A DNA stretch of 64,000 nucleotides from Campylobacteraceae bacterium (GCA_013373175.1 JABXII010000012.1:1-64000); one strand, 5' to 3'. Numbered from the stretch's first letter, positions 46,793-57,487 are shown. The notes: generated from the letters alone by a model not told the origin. A program made the numbers and translations.

Positions 46793-48937
46793 ATGCAGAA
46801 AAAAGTTTTTTCGATACTAGCAGCATCTTTTATATTAGCTCCTAATATAATGCTTTCAGCTGGAACAAAAACTGATAATGTTTCTTTATCTGATATAACA
46901 ATTGTAAGTGATTCAGATGAGAATAAACAATCTTATTATAAAACAGAAGCTACTTCTGTTACTAGAACAAATACACCCCTTTTGGAAACAGCACAATCTG
47001 TTCAAATAGTCACAGATGATCTTTTAGATGATATGAGTATGGTAAGTCTTGATGATACTTTAGACTATGTTAGTGGGATTTCAAGACAAAATGATTTTGG
47101 GGGAGTGTGGGATAACTTTTCTATTAGAGGTTTTTCAGGACATGAAAATACAGGTATAAGTATGCTAAAGAATGGTTTTGCAGATAACAGAGGATATAAT
47201 GCTCCTCGTGATGCAGCAAATATTGAAAGCATAGAAGTTTTAAAAGGACCATCTGGGGCTCTTTATGGAAATAGTGAACCTGGTGGAACAATAAATATTG
47301 TAACAAAACAACCAAAATTTACTAATAAAAATTCAATTACAATAATGGTTGGAAGTGATGACTTTTATAGATTAGCAGCAGATTTAACAGGACCTTTAAG
47401 TGAATCTTTTGCATATCGTTTAAATGTAGCAGCAGAAAAAAAAGAAAGTTTTCGTGATTATGTTGAGAGTGAAAGATATGTTGTAGCACCTTCATTTCTT
47501 TGGTTATTAAATGATAATACACATTTAACATATATGGGTGAATATATCAAACAAGATGCTCTTTTTGATAGAGGAATTGTTGCATTTGATGGTGATTTTG
47601 ATGTAATTGATCATAAAACATTTTTTGGAAACCCAGATGATGATAACATGGTACTTAAAAATTTTACCCATCAACTAAAATTAGAACATGACTTTTCAAA
47701 TAATTGGAGCACTAAAGTTGGCTTAGCTTATAAAACAGGAGACTTTAAAGGAACTGGTGCTGAGGTAAAACCTTTTGTAAATGTTAATACTGATTCATTG
47801 CTACTTCGTTCTAGGTACAAAGATTTTGAATCAGATGATATATCTTTTCAAGCAGATGTAAAAAATGTTTCAACCATAAATGGTTTAAAAAATACTCTTT
47901 TATTTGGAGTGGAATCATATCGTTATGAACTAGATTTTGCTTTGTATAATTTAAATAACACTGTAAGAATGGATAATATTAGAACTAATCCAACTTATAC
48001 GACTTTAGCTACAGGTAAAGGAACAATTATTAAAGATGAGCATCAAGTGCAAAAAGGAATGGCATTTTTTGCGCAAGATGAATTAGCTTTTTCTGATTCT
48101 TGGAGATTACTTGTTGGTTTAAGATATGACAAAATTGATACACAATTGGACAGATACAAAAAAGGTACTTCTTCTTCTCAAAATGATTATGCGCTATCTC
48201 CTAGAATTGGTTTAACATACCTTATTAATCCTAATTGGTCTTGGTATGCAACTTCTGGAAAATCATTTAGACCAAACTCTGGTGTAGATAAAAGTGGAAA
48301 TACCTTTGATGCAGAAGAAGGAATCTCTTTAGAAACAGGTCTAAAGTTTGAATCAGATGATAAAAATATGGGTGCAAGCTTAGCTTTATATAGAATTGAT
48401 AAAGAAAATGTTTTAACAGGTTCTGATCCTAGTGGTGTTTACTCTGTTGCAGCAGGTGAAGTAAGAAGCCAAGGTATAGAGTTTGATATATCTGGAAAAC
48501 TATACTCACATATAAAAATTAATGCTAACTATACTTATACAGATACTGAAGTTACTAAAGATACTGGTGGTGCTGTTGATTGGTCAAGTGGAGAAGTTGT
48601 AAATTTAGAAGGAAAAGCTTTATCAAATGTTCCTAAACACAGCGGAGCACTTCTTTTAATGTGGGAAGATGATTTAGCAAATAATTCTTCTTATGGTATA
48701 GGAAGTAATGTAGTTTATGTAGGAAAAAGAGAAGGAAACTATATCAATAGTTTTAGATTACCTGATTATACGACAGTTGGACTACTTTCTTATTGGCAAG
48801 CTAATAAAAATTTAAAATTCAGATTTAATATTAATAATATTTTTGATGAAGAGTATATTTCAAGTAGTTATGACCGTTCATGGGCAACACCTGGTTCTCC
48901 AAGAAGTTTTGCTTTAAGTATGAATTATAAATTCTAA
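46793..48937 (+). CDS. TonB-dependent siderophore receptor
   Basis: 714 residues from ATG 46793 (AAGGAAA just upstream; a TTG at 46766 is less likely). Signal peptide about 1-25. Plug domain about 40-190: LLETAQSVQIVTDDLL, DNFSIRGFSG, and GPSGALYGNSEPGGTINIVT, the typical siderophore-receptor plug. The 22-strand barrel ends with the aromatic residue in SMNYKF. The sequence pattern resembles FhuE/FpvA-like hydroxamate-type receptors, but the siderophore cannot be assigned. TonB/ExbBD are elsewhere. A hairpin (48964-48992) lies after the stop. Confidence 0.93.
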   Translation: MQKKVFSILAASFILAPNIMLSAGTKTDNVSLSDITIVSDSDENKQSYYKTEATSVTRTNTPLLETAQSVQIVTDDLLDDMSMVSLDDTLDYVSGISRQNDFGGVWDNFSIRGFSGHENTGISMLKNGFADNRGYNAPRDAANIESIEVLKGPSGALYGNSEPGGTINIVTKQPKFTNKNSITIMVGSDDFYRLAADLTGPLSESFAYRLNVAAEKKESFRDYVESERYVVAPSFLWLLNDNTHLTYMGEYIKQDALFDRGIVAFDGDFDVIDHKTFFGNPDDDNMVLKNFTHQLKLEHDFSNNWSTKVGLAYKTGDFKGTGAEVKPFVNVNTDSLLLRSRYKDFESDDISFQADVKNVSTINGLKNTLLFGVESYRYELDFALYNLNNTVRMDNIRTNPTYTTLATGKGTIIKDEHQVQKGMAFFAQDELAFSDSWRLLVGLRYDKIDTQLDRYKKGTSSSQNDYALSPRIGLTYLINPNWSWYATSGKSFRPNSGVDKSGNTFDAEEGISLETGLKFESDDKNMGASLALYRIDKENVLTGSDPSGVYSVAAGEVRSQGIEFDISGKLYSHIKINANYTYTDTEVTKDTGGAVDWSSGEVVNLEGKALSNVPKHSGALLLMWEDDLANNSSYGIGSNVVYVGKREGNYINSFRLPDYTTVGLLSYWQANKNLKFRFNINNIFDEEYISSSYDRSWATPGSPRSFALSMNYKF

Positions 48938-49033
48938 ATGATGTAAGTTTATGATAAAAATGAGTGAAGGGAGTTTTAAAATATTCCTTCACCCATTGAT
49001 AGTATTTAATAATGTAAAAATATGTATTAAGTA

Positions 49034-50821
49034 TTAGATTTTTAAAACTGCCATAAAAGCTTCTTGTGGTACATTTACTTTACCTATAGCTTTCATTCTT
49101 TTCTTACCAGCTTTTTGTTTTTCTAAAAGTTTTCTTTTTCTTGTAATATCCCCACCATAACATTTAGCAGTAACATTTTTACCTGTTGATTTAACAGTTT
49201 CTCTTGCAATAATATTTGAACCAATAGAAGCCTGTACTGCAACTTCAAATAGTTGTCTAGGAATTAATTCTTTAAGTGCTTTAATAAACTCTCTACCTTT
49301 TGATAATGCTTTGTTTTCAGGTACGATAATTGATAGTGCATCAACAACTTCACCAGCAACTTTAATATCAAGTTTTTGTAAAACACCTGGTCTAAACTCA
49401 ACTGGTTCATAATCAAATGATGCATAACCTTTTGTAGTAGATTTTAATTTATCATAAAAATCCATTACAATTTCATTCATTGGAATGTCATATTCTAGTA
49501 AAACTCTTTTTCCAAGATAGTCCATTTTATTTTGGATACCTCTTTTGTCGTTTAGAAGTTTAATAACATTTCCTAAGAATTCATCAGGAACTAAAATTGT
49601 AGCCTTTACATATGGTTCAAAAATAGTATCAATATTGTTTGGTTCAGGAAGTTCAGATGGATTTTGAATCATAATTCTTTCTCCATCATTTTTAAGTACT
49701 TCATATACAACTGTTGGTGCAGTTGCAATTAAGTCTAATCCAAACTCTCTTTCTAATCTTTCTTTGATAACTTCCATATGAAGCATACCTAAGAAACCAG
49801 CTCTAAATCCACTTCCAAGTGCAGCTGAAGATTCAGGTTCAAAAGAGATAGAAGAGTCATTTAATTGAAGCTTAGTTAAGGCTTCTCTTAAGTCTTCAAA
49901 TTTATCTGTTTCTATTGGGTAAAGTCCTGCAAATACAAATGGCTTCGCAGGTTCAAATCCATCAATAGCTTCTGCTGTTGGATTTTTTGCATCAGTCATT
50001 GTATCACCAACTGCAATTCCATCAAGAGTTTTAAGTCCTAATACAACGATACCAATCTCACCAGTTTCAATCTCTTTTGTCTTTTCTCTTTTTAGTGGAT
50101 GAGGATACATTAAGTCTAAAACAGGGTGTTCTACTTTTGTATTCATCATCTTAAGAACTTGACCTTTCTTGATACTTCCTTCATAAACTCTAACAAGTGC
50201 TAAAGCCCCAAGGTAGTTATCAAACCATGAATCATAGATAAGTGCTTTTGTTGGAGCGTTTTCATCCCCTTTGGGTGCTGGTACTCTGTCAACTATTGAG
50301 TCAATTAACTCTTTTACTCCAAGACCAGTTTTTGCAGAAATTAGGTTATGTTCTGTACAATCAAGACCAATTGCTTCTTCTGTCTCTTCTAAAACTCTCA
50401 TTGGATCAGCACTTGGTAAATCTATTTTATTTACAACTGGTAGTAGCTCTAAATCATTGTCTAAAGCAATATATACATTAGCAATAGTTTGTGCTTCAAC
50501 ACCTTGTGTTGAGTCAACAATAAGTAAAGCACCTTCAGAAGATGCCAAAGATCTACTTACTTCATATGAAAAGTCAACGTGACCTGGAGTGTCAATAAGA
50601 TTTAAGACATACTCTTCGCCATCTTTGATATATTTTAATCTTACACTTTGAGCCTTAATAGTAATACCACGTTCTTGCTCAATATCCATAGTATCCATCA
50701 TCTGTGAAGATAATTCTCTATCAGTAACAGCTCCACACTCTTGGATAATTCTATCAGCAAGTGTAGATTTCCCATGGTCGATATGAGCAATAATACTAAA
50801 GTTTCTAATGTTTTTTTGCAA
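49034..50821 (-). CDS. lepA: Elongation factor 4 (LepA)
   Basis: Translational GTPase thought to act on stalled or assembling ribosomes. G1 [16 protein letters not shown]2 within [15 protein letters not shown]3 DTPGHVDF, G4 NKIDLP; then domains II-V and the C-terminal [20 protein letters not shown] that is unique to LepA. 595 residues. TTG start with AGGAA upstream. Single gene between the siderophore receptor and the OmpA-type gene. Confidence 0.97.
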   Translation of the reverse strand: MQKNIRNFSIIAHIDHGKSTLADRIIQECGAVTDRELSSQMMDTMDIEQERGITIKAQSVRLKYIKDGEEYVLNLIDTPGHVDFSYEVSRSLASSEGALLIVDSTQGVEAQTIANVYIALDNDLELLPVVNKIDLPSADPMRVLEETEEAIGLDCTEHNLISAKTGLGVKELIDSIVDRVPAPKGDENAPTKALIYDSWFDNYLGALALVRVYEGSIKKGQVLKMMNTKVEHPVLDLMYPHPLKREKTKEIETGEIGIVVLGLKTLDGIAVGDTMTDAKNPTAEAIDGFEPAKPFVFAGLYPIETDKFEDLREALTKLQLNDSSISFEPESSAALGSGFRAGFLGMLHMEVIKERLEREFGLDLIATAPTVVYEVLKNDGERIMIQNPSELPEPNNIDTIFEPYVKATILVPDEFLGNVIKLLNDKRGIQNKMDYLGKRVLLEYDIPMNEIVMDFYDKLKSTTKGYASFDYEPVEFRPGVLQKLDIKVAGEVVDALSIIVPENKALSKGREFIKALKELIPRQLFEVAVQASIGSNIIARETVKSTGKNVTAKCYGGDITRKRKLLEKQKAGKKRMKAIGKVNVPQEAFMAVLKI

Positions 50822-50905
50822 AATTAAATTCCTATATTTATAATAATTTCGCGATTATATCTAAAGTTTTGTAAGTTTATAGTTAAGTTTTAAGTTTAGT
50901 AGAAT

Positions 50906-50930
50906 AAAGTACAGGAAGACCCTGTACTTT
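50906..50930 (-). terminator. Hairpin after the OmpA-type gene
   Basis: AAAGTACAGG - AAGAC - CCTGTACTTT, perfect 10-bp stem, just past the stop of the minus-strand OmpA gene. U-run is short. Confidence 0.65.
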
Positions 50931-50941
50931 GTTTGAGATTA

Positions 50942-51958
50942 TTATCTGTAAATTGAACCTTCAACTCTTCTGTTTTCAGCTCTACCTTCAGCAGTTTCAT
51001 TTGTTGCTTTAGGTTGTGTTTCACCATATCCAGTTGAGTTAAATCTTGATTTATCAATACCTTGTGCTTCAAGTGCTTTAACTGTTGAAGCTGCTCTTCT
51101 TTCAGATAAGTCTTGGTTATATTCTTTTGTACCAATAGAATCTGTATGTGCTTCAATTTTTCCTTTTACAGAAGGGAATTTTTTCATAAAATTAGCAAAT
51201 TTTTTGATTTTTGAATCATATTCATTGTTAATTCTTGCACTATCAAAGTCAAAGTTGATATTTAAGTTTACTTTTAAAGAACAACCATTTTGATCAACGA
51301 TATCTCCTTTTGGAGTGTCAGGACATTTATCATTAATGTCTGCAACACCATCTCCATCACTATCAACTTGTTTTTTAGTTACAGGAGTTGGTTCAGGTGT
51401 AGGCTCTTGTTTTTTTGGAGCAGGAGCTGCTTTTTCACCAAATGGAATAGCTAAACCTACTGTATAAACTAAGTTATTATCTCTATCATTAGTATTAACT
51501 AAGTGTCTAATGTCTGTTTTTAATGCCATATCATTAGAGAATTCATATCTTAAACCAATACCATAGTTTCCAAATAAAGCAGTTTTGTTACCAAGCTCTT
51601 CATTTTCAAAGTGCTCTAAACCAAAACCAACTAACCCATAAAGCGAAGTATTATCTGTTAGTTCATAATTCTTTACAAAGTTTGTAAATAGTCTAGTAAT
51701 ATCAGTATCTTCATTTATCCCATCATAGTCAACTTGCTCTAATGAACTTAAAATACCTATTTCAATTTGGTCATAAATTGTGTCATCAAAGTTTACACCA
51801 AAACTTAAACCACCAATTGCGTAATGGTCATCTTCTAAGTTTAAGTTACCCTCTGCAACGTTTCCACCAATCATTGGAGTAATTTCATATTTATAATCAC
51901 TATTGGCTGCAAATGCAAGAGATGCACATAAGGCCGCAGATAAAATTATCTTTTTCAT
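50942..51958 (-). CDS. OmpA-type outer-membrane protein with thrombospondin-3-like repeat
   Basis: 338 residues from ATG 51958 (AAAGGAA upstream; TTG 51985 is less likely). Signal peptide KKIILSAALCASLAFAAN, an eight-strand beta barrel (about 20-180), a Pro-rich hinge (KKQEPTPEPTPVTKKQ), a calcium-binding type DSDGDGVADINDKCPD repeat, and the OmpA peptidoglycan-binding domain with IEAHTDSIGTKEYNQDLSERRA (quoted as HTDSIGTKEYNQDLSERR). It would tether the outer membrane to peptidoglycan and act as a minor pore. Similar to OmpA-like proteins of Arcobacter. Confidence 0.92.
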   Translation of the reverse strand: MKKIILSAALCASLAFAANSDYKYEITPMIGGNVAEGNLNLEDDHYAIGGLSFGVNFDDTIYDQIEIGILSSLEQVDYDGINEDTDITRLFTNFVKNYELTDNTSLYGLVGFGLEHFENEELGNKTALFGNYGIGLRYEFSNDMALKTDIRHLVNTNDRDNNLVYTVGLAIPFGEKAAPAPKKQEPTPEPTPVTKKQVDSDGDGVADINDKCPDTPKGDIVDQNGCSLKVNLNINFDFDSARINNEYDSKIKKFANFMKKFPSVKGKIEAHTDSIGTKEYNQDLSERRAASTVKALEAQGIDKSRFNSTGYGETQPKATNETAEGRAENRRVEGSIYR

Positions 51959-52036
51959 ATTATTTCCTTTTGTGTTTATTGACAATGATAACTAATAAAT
52001 AATTAATTTAGAGTTTAAATAATTATTTAATTTTGT

Positions 52037-52972
52037 CTAGTCAATAAAAATTGAGTTAACTGATTCGTTATGAGTAATTCTTCTAATAGTTTCACCCATA
52101 ATTTTAGCAGCACTTAGTACAGTAATTTTTTCACTTTCTCCATGCATCATTGGAATAGTATCAGAGATAATTAATTCATCTAATGTACCATTGTTAATTC
52201 TATCAAATGCAGGTCCTGAAAGCACACCATGTGTACAGCAAGCCATAACTGATGTTGCACCTTTTTTCTTTAATACTTCTGCTGCTTTTACTAAAGTACC
52301 AGCAGTATCAACCATATCATCTACTAAGATAACATCTTTACCTTCTACATCCCCGATAATATTCATTACTTCAGCAACATTTGCTTTTTCTCTTTTTTTA
52401 TCAACGATTACTAAGTCATATCCTAATTTATCAGCATATGATCTAGCTCTTGCAACTCCTCCAATATCTGGACTTGCAATAATTGGGTTTTTAAGATTTT
52501 TACTTCTTAAGTGGCTAACAAATAAAACAGAACCATATAAGTTGTCAACTGGAATATTAAAGAAACCTTGAATTTGCGCAGCGTGTAAATCAATAGTAAT
52601 CATTCTATCAATTCCAGCAGCTTCTAACATATCTGCAACTAATTTTGCAGAAATTGGAACTCTAGGAGCAGCTTTTCTATCTTGTCTTGCATAACCATAA
52701 TATGGAATAACAGCAGAAATAGAAGCAGCACTACTTCTTTTTAATGCATCAATCATAATTAAAAGTTCCATTAAGTGGTCATTTGTTGGAGCACATGTTG
52801 GTTGAACAATAAATACGTCTTGTCCTCTAACACTCTCTTTAATTTGTACAGAGATTTCTCCATCACTAAATTTGTTAATTGAAGCTTCTCCAACTTCAAC
52901 GTTTAGGTATTTCCCAACTTTTTTAGCAAATTCAGGGTTAGCAGTACCACTAAAAAGCTTATATTTTGACAT
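52037..52972 (-). CDS. prs: Ribose-phosphate pyrophosphokinase
   Basis: Makes PRPP from ribose-5-phosphate and ATP. FSGTANPEFAKKVGKYL start, RQDRKAAPRVPIS (ATP-binding), DLHAAQIQGFF and PRPP-binding VILVDDMVDTAGT are all canonical. 311 residues. AAGGAAA precedes the ATG. It supplies PRPP for the his and pur pathways and nucleotides. Confidence 0.97.
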   Translation of the reverse strand: MSKYKLFSGTANPEFAKKVGKYLNVEVGEASINKFSDGEISVQIKESVRGQDVFIVQPTCAPTNDHLMELLIMIDALKRSSAASISAVIPYYGYARQDRKAAPRVPISAKLVADMLEAAGIDRMITIDLHAAQIQGFFNIPVDNLYGSVLFVSHLRSKNLKNPIIASPDIGGVARARSYADKLGYDLVIVDKKREKANVAEVMNIIGDVEGKDVILVDDMVDTAGTLVKAAEVLKKKGATSVMACCTHGVLSGPAFDRINNGTLDELIISDTIPMMHGESEKITVLSAAKIMGETIRRITHNESVNSIFID

Positions 52973-53102
52973 TAGATTTTCCTTATGTGTAGTAAGTATT
53001 ATTGTGTGATTTTACCCAAATTGTTCTTATATTGAATTTACGTAGAGTAAATATTAGAGTTATAGAATAATATACCTGATTATATAAGTAGAGTAAAGTA
53101 GT

Positions 53103-53126
53103 AACTAAGAGCTAAAACTCTTAGTT
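53103..53126. terminator. Hairpin after the mnmA pair
   Basis: AACTAAGAG, CTAAAA loop, CTCTTAGTT with a following TTTTTAATT on the plus strand. The minus-strand mnmA gene ends just before it. The T-run is on the plus-strand side, so it is efficient mainly in that direction, where no gene is seen. Confidence 0.5.
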
Positions 53127-53131
53127 TTTAA

Positions 53132-54175
53132 TTATGAAGAAGATTTAATCCAAGCACTTCCAAGAACTTTATCATCTTTATAGAAAACAGCTAACTGTCC
53201 AGCAGCAACACCAAATGCAGGTTCTTTTAAAGCAATTTTGGCTTTATTGTCTTCTATTGTTACTTTACAAGGAATAGAAACTGATCTATATCTTAGCTTT
53301 ACTGTACAGTCAAACTCTTTTTGTTCAATAAACATATTTAAGTTTTCAACTTTTACATGATTTACTTCTAAAGCTTGTTTTTTACCTACAATAATTGTAT
53401 TGTCTTTAGGGTTTAGTTTTGTTACAAAATGAGGTTCTTGGGCTCCATGAACTGTAAAGCCTCTTCTTTTTCCAATTGTATAATGCATATAACCTTTATG
53501 CTCTCCTACAATATTTCCTTTTTCATCTAAAACTTTTCCAGGGATATCAATATTTGCATGTCTTTTTACAACATCAGTATAAACAGTCTCAACAAAACAA
53601 ATCTCTTGGGATTCATTTTTCTCAGTTATCTTTTTATAAGCTACATCAAGCTTTGCACCAAATTTAATGATATCCTCTTTTTTATAAGTGCTTAAAGGAA
53701 ACATCATATAAGGTAAGGCTTCTTTATCAACTTGTGATAAGAAATAACTTTGGTCTTTTGTATCATCATCAGCTGCATAAATAAACTTTCCATCTGTTTT
53801 TGCATAATGACCTGTTGCTAAATATGAGGCATTATGTTCTTTTGCAAAATCAAGCATTGCTCCAAATTTAATCTGTCTATTACATTTTACACAAGGGTTT
53901 GGTGTCGTACCTTCTAAATAAGAATCAACAAAATAGTCATATACTTCTTCTTCAAATTTATCGGTTAAATCTAATACATGGTACTTGATATTTAAGAACT
54001 TAGCTACATCTTTAATAAAACCAAGATTATTTTCATGATAACCATCAGTTCTATTGTGAAGTTTTAAATAAACTCCTTCAACTATGAAGCCTTCTTTTTG
54101 TAACATGTAGGCTGTAACTGAAGAATCAATTCCTCCACTCATGCCTACCATTACTTTTTTATTTGATTTATTCAT
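53132..54175 (-). CDS. MnmA-family tRNA 2-thiouridylase, second form
   Basis: 347 residues. PP-loop GMSGGIDSSVTA, sulfur-carrier cysteines in NPCVKCNRQIKF and EICFVE, and YTIGKRRGFTV in the second domain all belong to MnmA (2-thiolation of U34 in tRNA for Lys, Glu, Gln). It differs strongly from the adjacent 54168 gene: it has NPCVKC instead of NPDILC and lacks the FMRNWE insert, with LKLHNRTDGY in its place. Both look catalytically complete. It overlaps the upstream mnmA by 8 bp. This form resembles the MnmA found alone in other Campylobacterota. Confidence 0.88.
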   Translation of the reverse strand: MNKSNKKVMVGMSGGIDSSVTAYMLQKEGFIVEGVYLKLHNRTDGYHENNLGFIKDVAKFLNIKYHVLDLTDKFEEEVYDYFVDSYLEGTTPNPCVKCNRQIKFGAMLDFAKEHNASYLATGHYAKTDGKFIYAADDDTKDQSYFLSQVDKEALPYMMFPLSTYKKEDIIKFGAKLDVAYKKITEKNESQEICFVETVYTDVVKRHANIDIPGKVLDEKGNIVGEHKGYMHYTIGKRRGFTVHGAQEPHFVTKLNPKDNTIIVGKKQALEVNHVKVENLNMFIEQKEFDCTVKLRYRSVSIPCKVTIEDNKAKIALKEPAFGVAAGQLAVFYKDDKVLGSAWIKSSS

Positions 54176-55295
54176 AATTACTTATAAATCCACCACCAAG
54201 GCAATACTGTCCATCATATAAAACAAGACTTTGTCCTAAGGTTACAGCTCTTTGTGGTTTGTCAAATTTAACTAAAACTTTATCATCATTTACTTCTACT
54301 ACTGTACAAGCTTGCTTTTGTTGTCTATATCTTATTTGAGCTACAAGGGCATCACCAACTTTTGGTGCAACTTCTAGTACCCAGTGCATATGAGAAGCTT
54401 CGACTGTTTGGCTCATAAGTAAAGGATGATTTGTATCTTGAACTACTGTTAAAGTATTATCTTCAATATTTTTCTTTGCAGCATACCATGATTTGTGAGT
54501 ATTATTTTCACCTTCAAGTCCTTTAATCCCACCAAGACCAATACCTTTTCTTTGACCTAGTGTGTAACAAATAAGACCTTTGTGTTTTCCTAAAACTTTT
54601 CCATTTTCATCTATCATGTCTCCCGGAATTGCTTTTAAATGTTGAGTAATAAAATCATCAAATCTTTGGTTACCAATAAAACAAATACCTGTACTATCTT
54701 TTTTATCACTAACAGGCAAATTGTGTTCTCTTGCTATTTCCCTAACTTCTGTTTTAGTTAAATCACCAAGGGGAAACATTGCATGAGAAAGTTGTTCGCT
54801 TGAAAGAGCATGTAAGAAATATGATTGGTCTTTTGAACTATCTTTTGGTGTATCTAATAAATAATGGTCTTTATAGTGGGCTATTTTTGCATAATGACCG
54901 GTTGCTATCATATCTGCACCCATTTTTTTTGCTTCATTTAAAAAGACATTAAATTTAATTTCTCTATTACAAAGAATATCAGGGTTTGGAGTAAGACCTT
55001 TTTTTAAACCTTCTAAAAATACATCAAATACTTTTGTTCTATATTCTTCTACAAAGTCTTTACCTTTTACTTCAATACCTATTAATTCACCAACTTTTTT
55101 TGCATCTTCAAACTCTATTCTATTAGGACATTGGCTACCTTTGATTCCATATTCCCAATTTCTCATAAATAAGCCTACTACATCATAGCCTTGTTGTTTT
55201 AATAGTAATGCTGTAACAGAAGAGTCAACACCCCCTGACATTCCAACAACTACTTTTTTTTTGCCTGCTTGTAGGATTTCATTTTGTTCCATCAT
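54168..55295 (-). CDS. mnmA: tRNA 2-thiouridylase MnmA, canonical form
   Basis: 375 residues. GMSGGVDSSVTALLL P-loop, FMRNWEYGIKG (tRNA-recognition), catalytic Cys pair in NPDILCNREIKF and STGICFIG, and YTLGQRKGIGLGG. This is the full-length proteobacterial MnmA. The start at 55295 is preceded by AAAGGTAAATA; a second ATG follows immediately. Transcribed with folK upstream and a paralogue downstream, which it overlaps. Confidence 0.95.
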   Translation of the reverse strand: MMEQNEILQAGKKKVVVGMSGGVDSSVTALLLKQQGYDVVGLFMRNWEYGIKGSQCPNRIEFEDAKKVGELIGIEVKGKDFVEEYRTKVFDVFLEGLKKGLTPNPDILCNREIKFNVFLNEAKKMGADMIATGHYAKIAHYKDHYLLDTPKDSSKDQSYFLHALSSEQLSHAMFPLGDLTKTEVREIAREHNLPVSDKKDSTGICFIGNQRFDDFITQHLKAIPGDMIDENGKVLGKHKGLICYTLGQRKGIGLGGIKGLEGENNTHKSWYAAKKNIEDNTLTVVQDTNHPLLMSQTVEASHMHWVLEVAPKVGDALVAQIRYRQQKQACTVVEVNDDKVLVKFDKPQRAVTLGQSLVLYDGQYCLGGGFISNYE

Positions 55296-55343
55296 TTATT
55301 TACCTTTAAAAAGTTCCTTTTTAAAAGAACTATATATTTCATT

Positions 55344-55829
55344 TTATAATTTATTCATAAGTTTTAAAGGAATAATCACTGATTCTCTATTTGCCCAGTC
55401 TTTGTGAGGGATAATAAGTTTTTTGGTATTTATTTTCTTATTATCAAAAAATATTATATCAATATCTAAGGTTCTAGGCGCATCTTGAAAGGACCGCTTT
55501 CTTCCAAATCTTTTCTCTAATCTTTGCGTATGTTTTAAAAATTCATTCGGTGCTAGATTAGTTTTAAGTAATATTATACCATTTAAAAATGGTTTTTGAT
55601 TTAAGTATCCAAATGGAGGATTTAAAAGTAGAGGTGAAGTCATAAGCAAATCAAATTTTGTATTTTGATTTAAAGATAAGATTAACTTATTAAATAACTT
55701 CTTTGTATCTCCTATATTTCCCCCAATACCTATTGTTACAAGATATTTTTTATTTGTAACAGTTTTAAAAACTTTTGGAAAGTTTGCAGAATAAAAAAGT
55801 GTTAGTTCTTTTGATAATATTTTTTTCAT
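55344..55829 (-). CDS. folK: HPPK: 2-amino-4-hydroxy-6-hydroxymethyldihydropteridine pyrophosphokinase
   Basis: Pyrophosphorylates the pterin for folate synthesis. GIGGNIGDTKKLF, the ATP loop FGRKRSFQDAPRTLDIDIIF and the PHKDWANRESVIIPL end are canonical. 161 residues. AAGGAAA precedes the start. In the same direction as the M24 peptidase (63 bp apart) and the mnmA pair; folK, aroQ, mqnX and sppA cluster in Campylobacter as well. Confidence 0.94.
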   Translation of the reverse strand: MKKILSKELTLFYSANFPKVFKTVTNKKYLVTIGIGGNIGDTKKLFNKLILSLNQNTKFDLLMTSPLLLNPPFGYLNQKPFLNGIILLKTNLAPNEFLKHTQRLEKRFGRKRSFQDAPRTLDIDIIFFDNKKINTKKLIIPHKDWANRESVIIPLKLMNKL

Positions 55830-55892
55830 AATTTCCTTTTAAAATATAAAACCTATTAACTTAGTCAAGATTTATTTTTTTAATATTTAAAT

Positions 55893-56918
55893 CTACAGAA
55901 TTTCTGCTTTTCCATTTTTCATAACAACTGTATCTTCAATTCTAACTCCAAATTTATTTGGAAGATAAATCCCTGGTTCTATAGTAAATACCATGTTATC
56001 TTCAATAATTACATCAGACCTAGTATTGATATTTGGGAACTCATGTATATCAAGTCCTACACCATGTCCTGTACTATGCACGAAATATTTTCCGTAACCT
56101 GCTTTTTCGATTACATCTCTAGTAAGTTTATCAATTTCACTAGCTTTCATTCCAACTCTTGCTTTAGAAATAGCATTAAGTTGAGCTTTATATACTAAGT
56201 CATAAATTTTTTGTTCTTTTTTATTTTTAAATTCTTGTTCTCTTTTGAAATTAAAAGTTTCAAAATTAACACTTGCTGTACAAGTTCTGTCAGAACAATA
56301 TCTTTTATATTTTACTCCAGCGTCTACAAGAAGTAAATCATTTAATTTTAGTTTCTTTTTAGTTGGCAGTGCATGTGGTTTTGCAGCATTTTCATTTATT
56401 GCAACAATAGGGTCAAAACTTAAATCATAATTTCCAACTTTAGACATCTTTTCTATTGCTTTAAAGTGTAAAAAGTTTTCTTCTTGTTTAAAGCCATTTT
56501 TTCTAATATATTTTGCTAATTGTTTGAAACCTTTTTTTCCTATCATTGAAGCTTTTTTTAGAAACTCAATCTCTTCATCTGTTTTGATTATTCTTTTTAG
56601 TTTTGAGAAGTTTTCCCTTTGAATAAACTCAATTTTTAAATTATTTGTTAGTTTTTGATATAAAGAATATGTGAAATCACTCGGGTCAAAAACTATTTTT
56701 TTGATTTTTGATTTTTTTAATATTTTTTGTGCATCTTTAACTAAATCAGAGCTTTCAATAACTTGACAATTTTGCGCATATTCTTGTGCTTCTATTGTAT
56801 ATCTAGCATCTGTAATAAAAAAGCTGTCTTTTTCTAGTTTTATAAATATTACATTGTCACAAGAAAAACCACACTCATAGTAGATGGCGTTTTCATTTAA
56901 TAATAAATAATTTCTCAT
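55893..56918 (-). CDS. M24 metallopeptidase (Xaa-Pro type)
   Basis: 341 residues: N-terminal creatinase-like domain and C-terminal pita-bread fold with metal ligands in LLVDAGVKYKRYCSDRTCT, HSTGHGVGLDIHE and MVFTIEPGIYLP, then VRIEDTVVM. Length and motifs fit PepQ/PepP aminopeptidases acting on X-Pro dipeptides in the cytoplasm. Divergent from aroQ with a 65-bp gap. Confidence 0.9.
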   Translation of the reverse strand: MRNYLLLNENAIYYECGFSCDNVIFIKLEKDSFFITDARYTIEAQEYAQNCQVIESSDLVKDAQKILKKSKIKKIVFDPSDFTYSLYQKLTNNLKIEFIQRENFSKLKRIIKTDEEIEFLKKASMIGKKGFKQLAKYIRKNGFKQEENFLHFKAIEKMSKVGNYDLSFDPIVAINENAAKPHALPTKKKLKLNDLLLVDAGVKYKRYCSDRTCTASVNFETFNFKREQEFKNKKEQKIYDLVYKAQLNAISKARVGMKASEIDKLTRDVIEKAGYGKYFVHSTGHGVGLDIHEFPNINTRSDVIIEDNMVFTIEPGIYLPNKFGVRIEDTVVMKNGKAEIL

Positions 56919-56983
56919 AATTCATCTTTCATTAACTAAATTTTAAATATAATCTTACCCAAAAATCATAAAAGGAATATAAT

Positions 56984-57484
56984 ATGAAAATTGCAGTTAT
57001 TCAAGGTCCAAATTTAAATATGTTAGGTGTTAGAGAACAACATATTTATGGTCCTATGTCTTTAGATCAAATTCATGAACAAATGAAAGCTAGTGCAGCA
57101 CAAAATGATGTTGAATTAGAGTTCTTTCAATCAAACTTAGAAGGTGAAATCGTAGATAGAATTCAAGAGTGTTTAGGTACAGTTGATGGTATTTTAATTA
57201 ATCCAGCAGCATTTTCTCACACATCAATTGCTATTAAAGATGCACTAAGTGCAGTAAATCTTCCAACTGTAGAAGTACATATTTCAAATATTTATAAAAG
57301 AGAAGAGTTTAGACAAAAATCAATTACTGCAGGTGCATCAACTGGTGTTATCACAGGATTTGGTCCATTTTCTTACCACTTAGGACTTATCTCTTTAACT
57401 CAAATTATTTCAGAAGTTAAAGCAGCTCATCAAGCACAACAAGAAGCAGCAGCTAAAGCTCAAGCACAAGTAGAAGAGAAGTAA
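56984..57484 (+). CDS. aroQ: Type II 3-dehydroquinate dehydratase
   Basis: Third step of the shikimate pathway. [17 protein letters not shown] contains the catalytic Tyr, [16 protein letters not shown] the Asn/His and [15 protein letters not shown] the Arg segment. 166 residues; the Ala/Gln-rich tail ([17 protein letters not shown]) is an extension over the typical ~150. First gene of aroQ-mqnX-sppA; mqnX begins 3 bp later. Confidence 0.97.
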   Translation: MKIAVIQGPNLNMLGVREQHIYGPMSLDQIHEQMKASAAQNDVELEFFQSNLEGEIVDRIQECLGTVDGILINPAAFSHTSIAIKDALSAVNLPTVEVHISNIYKREEFRQKSITAGASTGVITGFGPFSYHLGLISLTQIISEVKAAHQAQQEAAAKAQAQVEEK

Positions 57485-57487
57485 TCA

